A stretch of DNA of 64,000 bases from Zygnema cylindricum (GCA_037447655.1 JBBHKE010001948.1:485321-549320), one strand, 5' to 3'; counted from the stretch's first letter, positions 10,017 to 21,800 are shown. Translations and numbers: made by a program. The notes: generated by a model not told the origin, from the letters alone.

Positions 10017-10306
10017 GAAACGATACACGTGACGGGTTTCATAAATATATAAACATTAACGAAACAGCTAATTAACAGCAGACTAACCAAAATAAGCAAT
10101 TTCTGCATGTACGCGAATCTGGACCGTGTAAAATATGTTTTGATCGGACGGCCGGCATTAAAGCCGCCACGCGAAGTGAGCTTTTCGGTGGCATACGGAT
10201 ATAGCGTCACGCGGTGCCACGTGGCGCCACATTATTTGATACCGGAGAAGATGGGAGGAGGAACCATGGCTTCCGATATGACAGGTGTCACCTTGTAGAC
10301 GTTGTC

Positions 10307-10354
10307 GTACAATAGTTGTACAATAAGTACATCGCCCATTGTACCTTCTTGTAC
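10307..10354 (+). promoter_or_regulatory. Five-box GTAC array in LTR3
   Basis: GTAC occurs at 10307, 10318, 10327, 10341 and 10351, again offsets 0, 11, 20, 34, 44, in otherwise diverged sequence. The TATA box follows 110 bp downstream of the last box. Confidence 0.6.
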
Positions 10355-10690
10355 TTTATAGTGTTCCTATTGGACTAGGGTTTAATAGTAGGTAGTCGTG
10401 AGTAGGCAGACCGAGACTTAGTAATATTTAGGTACCTCTCTCTCTAAGAGAGCTTGTAACTATAAAGGTCATCTTTGACTAGCCATAACTTACTGCTCGG
10501 GTGAGCAAATTCAGTGATTCTTTTTGCGTTTGACTCAGGGGAGTCTTGTCCTCACAAGGGTGAGAGTGGTCAGAATATTTGTGTGCCTGGGCGGCGCTTA
10601 TTCAGCGGGAAAGTAGAAGGGGCAAATATTATCCTAGAGGCTTTACATAGGCTGCTCATTCTGTGGGTCAATGGAGACCACAGAATTTCA

Positions 10691-11244
10691 GCCTCGGCAG
10701 TTGAAGACCCAGCCACTAAGACAACAGTAAGACGCTTAGCGGAGGAGGCTGCAACGTTATCCGGTAAATATGCACCAGGAACACCAGTTCCCAAACCGCC
10801 CAAAACAGGAAAGACAGTGTCAACCACCCAACCGAACTACGATTTCCACAAAGGACGGATGCAAACCAAGATGGCAATAGGGTCACAATCACAAGCAAAA
10901 CAAAAGTTCTCCACAAGAAATTTTGCTGGAATTTCTAGGGTTTTTCTCAGGAGCAGTACTAAAACAGCAACCTGTCTCCTTCGGCCCCAAGTGCCTTATA
11001 CAAGCCAAGTTTGTCCTACCGATAGTACTAAAGTCAAAGCAATACAAGGAGCCAATCACCGGCCAGGAATTGTTATCGTCCGGACATAAGACAAAACAGG
11101 TTGTACTACACTCGGGGCAAAAAGTTAGGCGACTATCTCCGGCTAGATTAGAAGCCACGTGGTTTTCTATGACACAATCCTGAGCAACAAAGTTCTAAAT
11201 TGACGTGAAACGCCTAACTTTGACTCACATTAATAAATGCTCTA
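10691..11244. other. Fragment of the gag-like element, then unassigned DNA
   Basis: The first ~85 bp (to about 10780) repeat 2331-2415 with few changes. The rest has an open frame from 10514 to 11089 (plus), which is mostly LTR read-through and matches no family I recognise. I see no conserved domain in it. Confidence 0.5.
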
Positions 11245-11311
11245 TTCGGCTGGTGGACTTGAACTAACGTCCTACTAATACCCAACAGCAAAATCTACCA
11301 GACTATCCCAA
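11245..11311 (-). other. tRNA-like segment in LTR4 (antisense)
   Basis: The minus strand reads an A-box-like ATAGTCTGGTAGA and a B-box-like AGTTCAAGTCC followed by ACCAGCC. Its sequence differs from the segments in LTR1 and LTR3, but orientation and relative place are alike. Confidence 0.45.
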
Positions 11312-12000
11312 AAGTTACGTGGCGTTCCACAATGTAGCCCCCAATGAGACAGTTGGCAACTGGTCACATGTAACAGGATGGGAATCTTTGGAACGGAGTA
11401 ACTTTGTCGTTCGACCTCCGTTAGGCGCGAAATAAAGTACGTTCCGTTCAGTTTGGAAGATAGAAGAATCTGGTTAGGCTGAGTGCGCTCCTTTCCCCGT
11501 ACTTTAAGGACTGTACAGAGGAAAAAGGGCCTGGGAATCCTTGGTAAGATACAAGGGGTGCTTGTGAAGCACATGAGCTTGACACTACAAATCTTAGCGT
11601 GCCAGGAGCAAGAATTATTCTTGTGACCTCCCAGATAATTGCAGTGCGGCCTTGCCGTTAGCCTTACCCAATAGGTCTAGATGAAGCGTTACGTAAACTA
11701 GATGTGATAAGTATTAAAATAGTGATGCGACAACATATAAGAAACAAAATGAACATAAAATGTACAGTATCGCACGAAATACTGTAGCATACGAAAGGAC
11801 ATTTAATTTTCAACGAACGAAATCAAATGTCAATCGCGATCGACGGCTCGCGGAGGAGCCGAAATTCCGGAGTGGACATTTGGCGGTTTGCAAGCCAATG
11901 TCGGCGGACGACACGTGGCGGGATATGGTTGGACAGTGGATACTACGGAAGAAGCAAATATGGCTCAAGAACTAACACGCGTCAACGGAGCGGCCATGCC

Positions 12001-12048
12001 GTACTATGGCAGTACAAGAAGTACAACGACACCTGTACCTTCTTGTAC
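12001..12048 (+). promoter_or_regulatory. Five-box GTAC array in LTR4
   Basis: GTAC occurs at 12001, 12012, 12021, 12035 and 12045 (offsets 0, 11, 20, 34, 44). The inner pair GTACAAGAAGTAC and GTACCTTCTTGTAC is close to a perfect inverted repeat. Confidence 0.6.
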
Positions 12049-12388
12049 CTTACAGTCGTTTGATTGGTTAGGGTACACTAGTAGTAGGTTTAGAGAGGGA
12101 GTTTAGGACTTAGAAAAAAAAAACAAGGTAGCCGCCTCTCTCCCAGAGTGCTTTTGTATTTATAGGCCATCTTCGGCCGGCCATAACTTAATGCTCGGGT
12201 GAGCAGTTTCAGTGACTCTTTTTGCTGCGGACTCAAGGGAGTCCAAGCTACACAGGGGTGTAATTGGTCAGAGTTTTTTGGGTGCCAGGTGGCACTTATT
12301 TATTGCCAAAGTCAAAGGTGCAAATAATATCCTAGAGGCTTCATATAAATTGGATATTTTGTGGACCAATGGAGGTCACAAAATTACA

Positions 12389-14371
12389 TTAAGTACATAG
12401 AAATTGGAAAGGTCGATTTGAAAAAATCGTAAAAATCGTTAATGAATTTATGTCCGTACGATTCCGTACATGTTCGTACGTTCGTACACATATCAAACAT
12501 ACCGCGCGCAAATAGTGTGACGCTGCAATGTCTCTTTTCAAAATTGTTCGTACATGAACGATAAAATTCCGTACATTATCCGTGAAATTTGTGTTTAGTT
12601 TGTCGGACATAAAGTACTAATACATGCAACGTATCTTTTTGTCAAATTCCGTACAGTTTCCGTAAAAAACCGTATCATTACCAAAAATACCATACAGTTT
12701 CCGTAAATTGTCCGTTCAGTTTGCCAGACAGAAAGTACATTGCGTTTTTTTGCTATTTTTTCAAAAGTCACATACAATATGTAGAAACTGGAAAAAATGA
12801 AAAAATTGTGCGATTTGAACAACTTAGCTTTATAGTTAATATAAATTGGATTACATGCAATTTCATGCGATTTGAAATGTTTTATAATTGTAGGGCTAAT
12901 CACCATATCGCCAATACGGGTTTGAACTGTCATATCGGCAGAGGCCGAGACCACTACTGATATTGAAAGTCGAGAATCTATCAGTCTAATTTTATACGCA
13001 TCACTTAGGGTGAAGTTCCATCAAACGAAAAGTGCAGTTGTTTCCAAAAAGTCACGACTATCCGTACCAAACCGTACCGCTTATTTTATTTTTATACGAA
13101 AAACAAAATTATAGAGTATCTTGCTAATACTCTCCGAAGGTCTTGGAGGTAATACTTCGGATGTTCATCTGCAAGGCATTCGCTTCATTTTTCTCTATAC
13201 ATGTCAACCCACCTCGAAGAGGTGGGTTGGCAGATACACAAAAAAAAAATCGTGACACGTTGGATGATTAAGCTACGTGTCACAATGCACAACCAACGAA
13301 AAATCACAAGATTTGCACAGGACACGTGCTTTCCAAAATACAACCGAAAATAAAAGGTAATTTCATAACATTCATTCGCCACGCTATTTTCGATAACTTT
13401 TGTTCATCATACTATTGCTCTCAAAAGACTTTCGTTATGTCTCAAAACAAAAACCCTAAAAAATGGGCTGGCGTAAAGACCGACATCTGCAAGAAGTATA
13501 AAAGTTCTGTCAGGTACATGGTAAACTAGTGAAGATTTGAAGTTAAGTTTGTCGGTGCTAAAAATCTGAAAGATATTCAATATCGGATCGTAGCTTGCGT
13601 AGCGCCAATCAATTTGTAACACGTGGTTTAGAGACTTCTCATGATGGAATCGACTCATAGCCTATTCCCATCAAAAAAAAAATCACTTCCGCAACAGATT
13701 GGCGTTCGAATAATATACGGCTTCCGAGCACCGACTTTGTTGTTCTCGAAAGTTCCCGAAAAACCGTACAACTGAACTTCCTCAAAATACTTGAGGATAT
13801 TGAAGTCGAGTTAAGGTTCCGTTTTTCTTTGAAACAGGCCAACGGTAAACCCAAAAGCTGACGAAGCAAAAACAACATCCGAACACCTATTTCATTATTT
13901 TCGCTCGAAAAAACCGTCCAACTTTGAACCACCGTCGTCGCCCTTCAAACATTCATTATTAGTAAGTTTGAAAAACTGCAGTATTGTTTTCGCGCCTATG
14001 TTTGATGACGTCGAAGCGTGTGACGTGTTATAAGACACCTTCAATTGGAGTTATGTGCCATAATTTTGGTGTTAACAAGACCCGTTTTCCGATGAGTTGT
14101 GGGAAAATCATCAGAATGGGCAAAAAGTTACAAATGCTCTGGTGGGAATAGGCTATCAATCGACTTGGTCTATAGAGTTGGCCGTACGATTACAGAAACG
14201 TTTGATGGAACTTCACCCTTATTCAGTGGGCCCCACCTCGTAACTGCATTTTTGGCTGTCGCAACTAGGAATTGTGACAACAAAAATGCTACATTATTAG
14301 GATTCATACACCACCCATCCCTATTAGAGACTTAGGGCGGTATTTCGTTAGTGACATAATGTAATTTGTAG
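12389..14371. other. Non-coding stretch
   Basis: AT-rich DNA without a convincing gene. It is dense in GTAC (four copies between 12447 and 12490). A perfect 10-bp hairpin with a GAA loop lies at 13205-13229. Short open frames on both strands show no domain. Confidence 0.5.
13205..13229. repeat. Perfect short hairpin
   Basis: AACCCACCTC, loop GAA, GAGGTGGGTT. It is GC-rich within AT-rich surroundings and not part of a recognised gene. Confidence 0.6.
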
Positions 14372-14900
14372 TGTTGTGTTTCTGTAAGGATTTGTCGATT
14401 ACCGATATGGGCCTTTTTTGGTGTAGCCGATAATCGATATATTGGTACGATATATCGTTATCAGGATTATCGTCGATAAATAACCGATAGTTATCGGTTA
14501 TTATCGGCGATAACACCGATATTGATAACTATTGGCAATATTTGTACGAACCGTACAGATAAGTGTACGGCCAGTACACTCAGCTCTGTGTGTTATTTCC
14601 TAGACGCTCTGCAAACCCTTCCCCCCGATTTCGGTAAAGAACTGCGATCTTTCCTTCATTATTTCTAATTTAAGGGGGTTTTACTTGGGTACCCCTTCCA
14701 AAATGTCCTTTTGAGTGTTATTTTTTTACAAATGGCAGTTAATGGCGGCAGTATGACAAATTTGTTTGTCTGCTACTTTGCTTTGTTCGTCTGTATGTCT
14801 GATTTCTAAAAAAGTTAGATTTTACAAATTTACAATGTAATTTATCTTTTTCGTTTCGGTACTATAGTTGTAGAACTATAAAGTATTAATTTTAAATGTG

Positions 14901-15962
14901 AATTGATCATGACAATGACTGTTTTGGTTGCGCACAGTCACTTACGTCATTTTGTCAAAAAATGTACGTTTTAAGTACATATTGGTACAAATAAAGTACC
15001 GTTGAGTACTAATTTGACAGTCAATCGGTTGGACAACTTTGACTTTCAAAATATTGTTTCAACCGCTTAAAATTTTGTCGGGCTTGCGGACGTCGACCGT
15101 CAAGATAAAATTAGCAATTCACACGGCCGGTGAACGTTTACGGTAACAAAACTGGGACAACCACATGTAAATAAAAGTGTTGCAGACAGTCATTTTTTGT
15201 CGTTACCTGAGCTCCACGGTGAGAGCACTTAGCCGCAAAATTGAAATTTAGTCGTCTAAGCGTTACATCGAACTTAGACGCAAATTGAAACGAAACCTCT
15301 TCAATTTAAACTGAACTAGTGTAAGTCTTGTACGGAAATATTAAAACGTACGAAACAAAATTTTGTTGTCAATGTAAAAATGTTGATTCGTAGATAGTGT
15401 GGCTTGATTTTGTCACGCGTGAGGATGCGCATTTTTTTCATTTAATTTCAAATGATATTTTTACGCTAGCTCGTTTTATTATAGGGTACAAAGTTTATTT
15501 CGTTTCGTGCGTTTTAATATTTCCGTATAAGACTTATAATACTTTAGTTTAAAGAAGTTTCCTTTCACTTTGCGTCTAAGATCAATGTAACGCTTAGACG
15601 ACTAAATTGCAATTTTGCGGCTAAGTGCTCTCACCGTGGAGCTCACGTAACGACAAAAAGTGATTGTTTGCAACACATTTATTTACATGTGGTTGCCGCA
15701 GTTTTGTTACCTTAAACGTTCGTCGACGTTCGTCGGCCGTGTGAATCGCTAATTTTATTATGACGATCGACGTCCGCAAGTGCGACAAACTTTTAAGCGG
15801 TTGAAACAATATTTTGAAAGTCAGAGTTGCCCAACCGATTGACCGTCAGATTTGTACTCAACGATACTTTATTTGTACCAATATGTACTTCAAACGTACA
15901 TTCTTTGACAAAGTGACGTAAGTGACTGTGCGCAACCAAAACAGTCACTGTCATGATCAATT
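14901..15962. mobile_element. Long foldback element (arms about 460 bp)
   Basis: The left arm starts AATTGATCATGACAATGACT and the right arm ends with its near-complement at 15962. The arms correspond base by base through GAGCTCCACGGTGAGAGCACT (about 15210) and its complement near 15640, down to about 15358 and 15503, with a spacer of about 145 bp. The arms have diverged by point changes. No open frame of note. A shorter relative lies at 38470-38616. Confidence 0.75.
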
Positions 15963-16446
15963 CCCTTTTAAATTTGTCAACGTTTATGTGCCGCGCTATC
16001 CGTGATAAATTTCAGTTAAACAACGTACGGGAAAAAATCTTACACGTGGCATACCATGCTATATAAAGTCATTAATATAATACAGTATATTATAAAGTAC
16101 TATTATATGCATAGTATATTTTTTGAAGTTATTGCCGATATGTAATTTGTTGGTCTCGGACCGATATATCGGGACCTCTGACTCGATAATCGATAACTAT
16201 CGGCAGAGGTCGCAAAAGTCATAAAAAATCATACCCGAAACCGACCGTTTTTTTTTTTCAAAATGTGAGTAACCGACGCCCGACCGAGTTTTGTCACGCT
16301 CCAAAATTGTTAACCGTTAACTGACCGTCGTTTACGAAAAAAAAAAATAACCGAATCTTGATTTTTCGCGACTAACCGTGCCCGCCCGTAACTGAAAAAG
16401 TACAAAATTAATCAATGTACGACGGAATAAGCCAATAATTACGATT

Positions 16447-16898
16447 TGTCGCATTCCCTAAAATTTGCGAGATGAATAGTGTACTACTGTGTCAGTTTTG
16501 CGACGCTTTGTCGCTTTCCCTAAGATTTGCGAAATGAATAGTGTACTACTGTGTCAGATTTGCGACGCTTTGTCGCGTTCCCTAAGATTTGCGAAATGAA
16601 TAGTGTACTACAGCGCCAATCGCTATTAGAGTATATAACGCCAATTCGGTGCCCTTTTTTCAAAAAAAAAAACCTGAAATACAATTAATAACGCTATTTA
16701 AGTACGTGGACCATAATCTGCCACGTCTCAGGTACTAAATTAGAATCAATAACGCTAATTGTTTTTTGACGCTATTTAATCCTTGACTCTAATAGCGATT
16801 GGCGGTGTACTGTGTCAGATTTGCGACGCTTTGTCGCGTTCCCTTTGATTTGCGAAATAAATAGCTTACTACAGTACCGTGTCAGATTTGCGACGCTA
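16447..16898. repeat. 62-bp tandem repeat, about four units
   Basis: Units share TGTCGCNTTCCCTAARATTTG and GTGTACTACTGTGTCAG. Repeat starts at 16447, 16509 and 16571 give a period of 62. A MITE splits the next unit, which resumes at 16808. Confidence 0.75.
16611..16807. mobile_element. MITE with TA target duplication
   Basis: 197 bp with terminal inverted repeats CGCCAATCGCTATTAGAGT. It is flanked by TA on both sides and removes cleanly to restore a 62-bp repeat unit. A Tc1/mariner (Stowaway-like) type of insertion fits. No coding sequence. Confidence 0.75.
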
Positions 16899-17206
16899 AT
16901 CATGATGTCACGTACTTCCACGATGCCAAAGAGTACAAAGTACAAGAATGTTGGATTATAGGGACAGTACAAAATTTTCATTTTTTTGGGTTTTTTGGTT
17001 GACCGACCGTAACCGACCGTTTTTTTTTTCCTGGTGAATCAACCGACCATAACCGCCCGACCCCCAAAAATTGGCAACCAAATCCGTTCCGGATCCGGCG
17101 CGGGCGGTCGGTTAACGGTCGGTCACGGTTTCGGTTGACCGTTTGCGACCTCTGACTATCGGTATCGGTGTTATCACGATATTTTTTTTACCGATTCACA
17201 ACACTT

Positions 17207-17702
17207 AATTTGTTTCGTTGTCGCATGTATAAACGCTTACGTAACAGAACCCACTGACGTGGACGTCCCGACAGCAAAAACAGATTACAATTTTATTCGT
17301 AGCCGGATACCGAATTTAGAGTTTGTGAATTATTACCGTTGATACTTTCTAAATTAAGGATTTTCCAGCATAGTTTATCGTGGACCACTCACTTAAATGG
17401 TGATATTGACATTACAGTACTGTAGTTTATGATTTCGGGCCAAAAAGATACCACTTAAGAGTGATCAACTCTAATAACGATGGCCCGGTGTGCTTTACGC
17501 CTATTTTGTTACGCTTTCGAAAACGTTAAAAATACGACAGCGAAACAGATTCCACCATGTTCATAACGGAAACTCGTCATTATCATACGACAAGAATGTT
17601 TTTCTTGACCTTTCACACTAGGACACGGAATTTATAGATTACCCTCCGAAGTTCGGGGTGTACCGTACTTTATCGTACCTGCGTGGCACACATTTTTTGT
17701 CT
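17207..17702. other. Non-coding stretch
   Basis: No gene, repeat or motif of note beyond scattered GTAC words. Confidence 0.4.
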
Positions 17703-17708
17703 GCAATA

Positions 17709-18263
17709 CCCATAGTTCAAAAGTAAGCGTTTTTATCTAGTTCAAAAGTAGGTGAAAGTAGGCCCATACAATATGCCTATTGTATGAAAAACATACAATA
17801 TGACTTTAAGACCCATATTGTATTCGGACCTATTCAGACCAATTAAAACATTCGGACCAAAAATTTTTGTTTACACCGTCAGATTCGGATGATCGGACGG
17901 TCGCTGATCAAAGTAGTGATCTAAGAGATCACATGAAAAGCCTATAACACAACTTACGATAAAGGCGCCGACCAAAGGCCTACCATAAAAACGCCTACTT
18001 TTGAACTATGGTTTTTATGGTAGGCCTTTGGTCGACGCCTTTATCGTAAGTAGTGTTATGGGCTTTTCATGTGATCTTTTTAGATCGTACTTTGATCATC
18101 GACCGTCCGATCGGTCGAATCTGACGGTGTAAGCATTTTTGGTCTGAATGTTTTAATTGGTCCGAATAGGTCCGAATACAATATGGGTCTTAAGGTCATC
18201 TTGTATGTTTTGCGTACAATAGGCATATTGTATGGGCCTACTTTCACCTACTTTTGAACTATG
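17709..18263. mobile_element. Head-to-head MITE pair forming a foldback
   Basis: Two inverted copies of the 285-bp element seen singly at 41760-42045 meet near 18008. The outer ends read CATAGTTCAAAAGTA and TACTTTTGAACTATG. The right copy lacks its inner terminal repeat. An extra partial end at 17709-17735 suggests a third insertion or a duplication. No coding capacity. Confidence 0.7.
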
Positions 18264-18809
18264 ATACAATACAGTAGGTGTACGATTTTTGATCTTACAC
18301 AACTAAATGTCCGTACACACCAAATTGCAGACTGGTAATGTAAATCTTACAGCATAGTTTGGGAGTGTACAGGGAAGTCTACAGTACTGTAGCTTGTAGC
18401 AATGGGCAGTGTATGGGCAGACTTCTGTGCAGTTTAGTATTCTGAGAATGGCAACCGATAGCATAATGAGGCGGAGGAGGATGGCCGCCATGCGTCTCGG
18501 CGTCGCCCTAGGTGAGAAGAGAAGGAAATAAAGGAGCAAAAAAATAGAAGAAGCATAAGAAATAGAAGAAGCAAAAGAAATAGAAGAAGCAAAAGGAGAA
18601 GAAACAAATGAAAAAGAAGAAGGAAATGAATAAGAAGAAGCAAAAAAATAAATAGCAAGCAAAAGAAAAGAAGAAGCAGACGGCAGTGGCACAGCAGGAA
18701 TTAGATGCTCAGTTGATGTGTTATTATAACATGGTTGTTGTAATTGCAGTAATGGATGCACCAGTTAGTGGCGTATTGATTTCAAGTATATTGATTCTAA
18801 TTGTACTAC
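18264..18809. other. Region upstream of the fucosyltransferase gene
   Basis: Non-coding. A purine-rich GAAGAAG microsatellite-like tract occupies 18500-18680. I see no clear TATA box. Stop codons in the exon-1 frame end at 18800, nine bases before the chosen ATG. Confidence 0.4.
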
Positions 18810-21800
18810 ATGTCTCTGCTTTTTTCTGCCGGCTGGCCTCTCTTTGTGGCAGTTTTTGTCAGTTTTTTCCCTGCGTTCACTTCTTCTCTTCGGCCAGAAA
18901 TTTCTCTCCTTCTTGGAAATGTGAAGGAGGAGAAGTATCTGTGGTACGCCTCTCACAGTGGTTTCGGCAATCAATTGATTTCATTCAGACACGCGTTACG
19001 AGCTGCCGGCCTCTTGAACAGGTCCGTACTTCCGTACACCTGTAATTTGTGTACGGCTTTGGAGATCTCTGGAAAAGATCCTCACTGTTCGAATCCTGTT
19101 CTCATTAGGTTTCCTCTGATCCGTGCAAGAATGCTGGAGACTATGAATTATGGATTCTGGCCTTAAAAACCTGTTTTATTGTCGTATTGCATTATAGTTG
19201 GTTTTTTTCATTCAGAATTTGCAACTTAGGAAAATATTTTGCAAATCAGTACATTGCATTGTATAATTGGGCAACTATGTGATGATGTTAGCGTATTTAA
19301 AAGTCTTAACCAGTTATGATATAAACGAATATAAAAACTTAACCAGTTGTTTGCAGTCATGAAGCTGTCCACTATGGCATGTATCGTTATTAGCGTTAAT
19401 TATTTTTTTGCAACTTCAATTTTCTTTTTTTTGTGCACACTTTTTGGATGGAAAGTCAAGGACCGGAAATTAAGATTAGATTAGGAAATTAGGCTCACCA
19501 TATGGCGTTTTCTGGAAATTGGTCATGTGTGCACTGTGAAAAGTTGATTGAATGGCGGAAAAAACATTGACGCTAATACCGATACACGGTGTAGTCCCTC
19601 TGGAGATCGGCATGTCGAATTTTAGATTGTTGCTTACTACTTCCAGATCAATTTTTTTTTTTCATTTTTTTTTTCGGCTGTGTAGTTGGAAGAACTGAAT
19701 TCATATGCCTCCATGTCGAGGGTAAAATTAGATATAGTGTACTAATTTAATTGATTATTTAGCCGATTTCAGTGTTACTGAGGCACCCTAAGGGGAAATT
19801 TCCATTGGAACATATTTCAATGTATTACGCTGTCATATAAACTGACTTTTAGGAAAGCGTTTTTCGTTACGCTTTTGTAAAAGCTAATATATAGTGTAAC
19901 ATATGGTCCAATGAAAATTTCCCCTAAAGATTCTCAAGAACAATGCTGGGTCCAAATATTTTACTATACTAAACTTTTTAAAGTGATAAGCATGGATCCA
20001 GTTCAATGCTGTGGGGGCAGTACACATTATGTTTTTTTTGTATTGTAAAGCTCATCTATTTGTCAGGATTTTCTCCAATATTTGAAAATGTGGAGAGCAG
20101 TACAGGGGTGGTAGGACTGCAAGTTTACATTGTCTTACCTATACTATCTGTACTATCTATACTATTTACACTATTTGTACTATCTTATCTATACTATCTA
20201 TACTATCTATACTATCTATACTATCTATACTAACTATACTTTTGTACTTTCTACACTATCTTATATAGTCTATTTGGTATTGCGGATACATTGACAATGT
20301 TGGAGGGCAGTATAGGGGTAGAAGGACTACTAGGCTAGACTATCTTATCTATACTATCTATTCTATCTATGCTATCTATACTATCTGTACTATGTATTCT
20401 ATCTACACTAACTATACTATCTATGCAATACTGTTTGGTGTAGCTGATACATTGACAATGTTGGAGGGCAGTGACTACAAGGGTTGTAGAATTACGTTAG
20501 GCTCCACACACAGCTCAGTAGACGTTTATATCACTGTGAATATCACACTATCTATCACGGTATGTATTACATTATATATCACAGGATATGTCACAATTAC
20601 CAGTATTTGGGTTAAGAACGCTAATTCGGTCCCAGACTTTTTGGCTGAAATTTATAAAAGTGTTAGCAACACTATTTGAGGAGTGGACTACAATCTGCCA
20701 CGTCGCTTTTGCACTAAATTAGGACTATATATCCCAATTTTGCATTAACACTAATGAAGCCTTAACGCTAATAACGATGGGCAGTGTAGTTTTAAATCTT
20801 GTTTGAGGAAGATCTGATTGAGTACTACCGTTTGCAATTCAGTTTCTTACTGATTTGGCAAAGAAATTTAGTTGAGGTGGTTTTAGGAAGGCCACATTGT
20901 TGCAAGTCAAGTTCCTTTTTACGGAGTTAAAGTGACTAGTCTGACTGTCAAGTGAGTCTTTATCATTTTTATGTTCTCTCCAAACATATTTGAGAGGCCG
21001 ATGAAGTTGTTGGTCCATAAATTCGTGTTTTAAGGTGGTTTGTGTATTTTGTAAACGATGAAAGCATAGTATACTGTGTATTGTTATTAGTGTCGACATT
21101 TGTTTTACCACTTCAATCATCTTTTCTCTTTGCACACTTGTCAGATCCTTAATCCAACCGTTGCACTGAAAAGCAAGGATCTTAACTCCCAAATGGCAGT
21201 CTCCAAACCAAAATTGGACATGTGTGCGCGGAGAAAAGTTGATCAAGTGGGGAAAAAACATTGACGCTAAACTAAAAGATAAATTTGTCAACTGCTTAAA
21301 CTAAAAGATACATTTGTTAACTATGTGATATGTGGAAGGGTGTAGAGAGCTGTGGTGATTATACACTTTCTTCTTTTCCAGAGAATATTCCATGTTGAAT
21401 GCATCAAAGTATTCTTGAGGATAGACACAAAAAGTTAGATTTTTATGTATATTGTTGGAGAAGGTATATTTTTCCAAGTTGCACATGTCAATATTGTCCT
21501 TAGTAAACTTGTGCGTTACGCAGTCCTTTCTATAACTGACAGCAAGGTCATCCAATTGTTGTATTTGCAGGGAGTCATGGTTTGGAAAATAAATTATGTC
21601 CTCAACTCTTCTGGACTGTAATCTCCACGCTTTATCATATATATCTATACAGAATTGGGTTACTTCACGTCCTTCTCCTACACTAGGGTTGATCTGACAT
21701 GTTTTTCTTACGAGGATCTATTGTGGCTTGTCTGCCTGGTGAACCTTTTGTTTTTTCTGTTCTTTTGGAGCACACACTTTACACTTTGCACTTTGTGAAC

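Larger units (their letters stand above)
9802..10690 (+). repeat. Copia LTR3 (3' LTR of the second element)
   Basis: Starts TGTTGAAA directly after a polypurine run and ends ATTTCA with the same terminal box (ATGGAGACCACAGAATT) seen at the ends of LTR1 and LTR2. The interior is strongly diverged from LTR1, but the order of parts is the same: antisense tRNA-like segment, GTAC array, TATA box (10461), terminal box. The right flank is a fragment of the gag-like element of 1-2836. Confidence 0.75.
11245..12388 (+). repeat. Copia LTR4, left end unclear
   Basis: It carries the same ordered parts as LTR1 and LTR3: antisense tRNA-like segment (11245-11311), CCGGAGTGGACATTTGGC-type stretch near 11866, GTAC array (12001-12048), TATA-like TATTTATA near 12157, GCTCGGGTGAGCA box, and terminal ATGGAGGTCACAAAATT ending at 12388. 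No TGTTGAAA start is visible, so it is truncated or starts further left. No internal coding region follows. Confidence 0.65.
14372..17206. mobile_element. Composite of TATCGG-rich element with nested inserts
   Basis: The outer ends read AGTGTTGTG and CACAACACT. The subterminal parts (14395-14530, 16135-16215, 17155-17190) are packed with ATCGATA/TATCGG words like the complete element at 25960-26439. A long foldback (14901-15962), a 62-bp tandem repeat and a MITE lie between. No transposase is visible. Confidence 0.4.

Noticed and set aside
20140-20435. Regularly spaced short repeats that might be read as a CRISPR array
   Set aside because: The units are contiguous CTATACTAT words without unique spacers, in an intron of a eukaryotic gene. 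This is a minisatellite.
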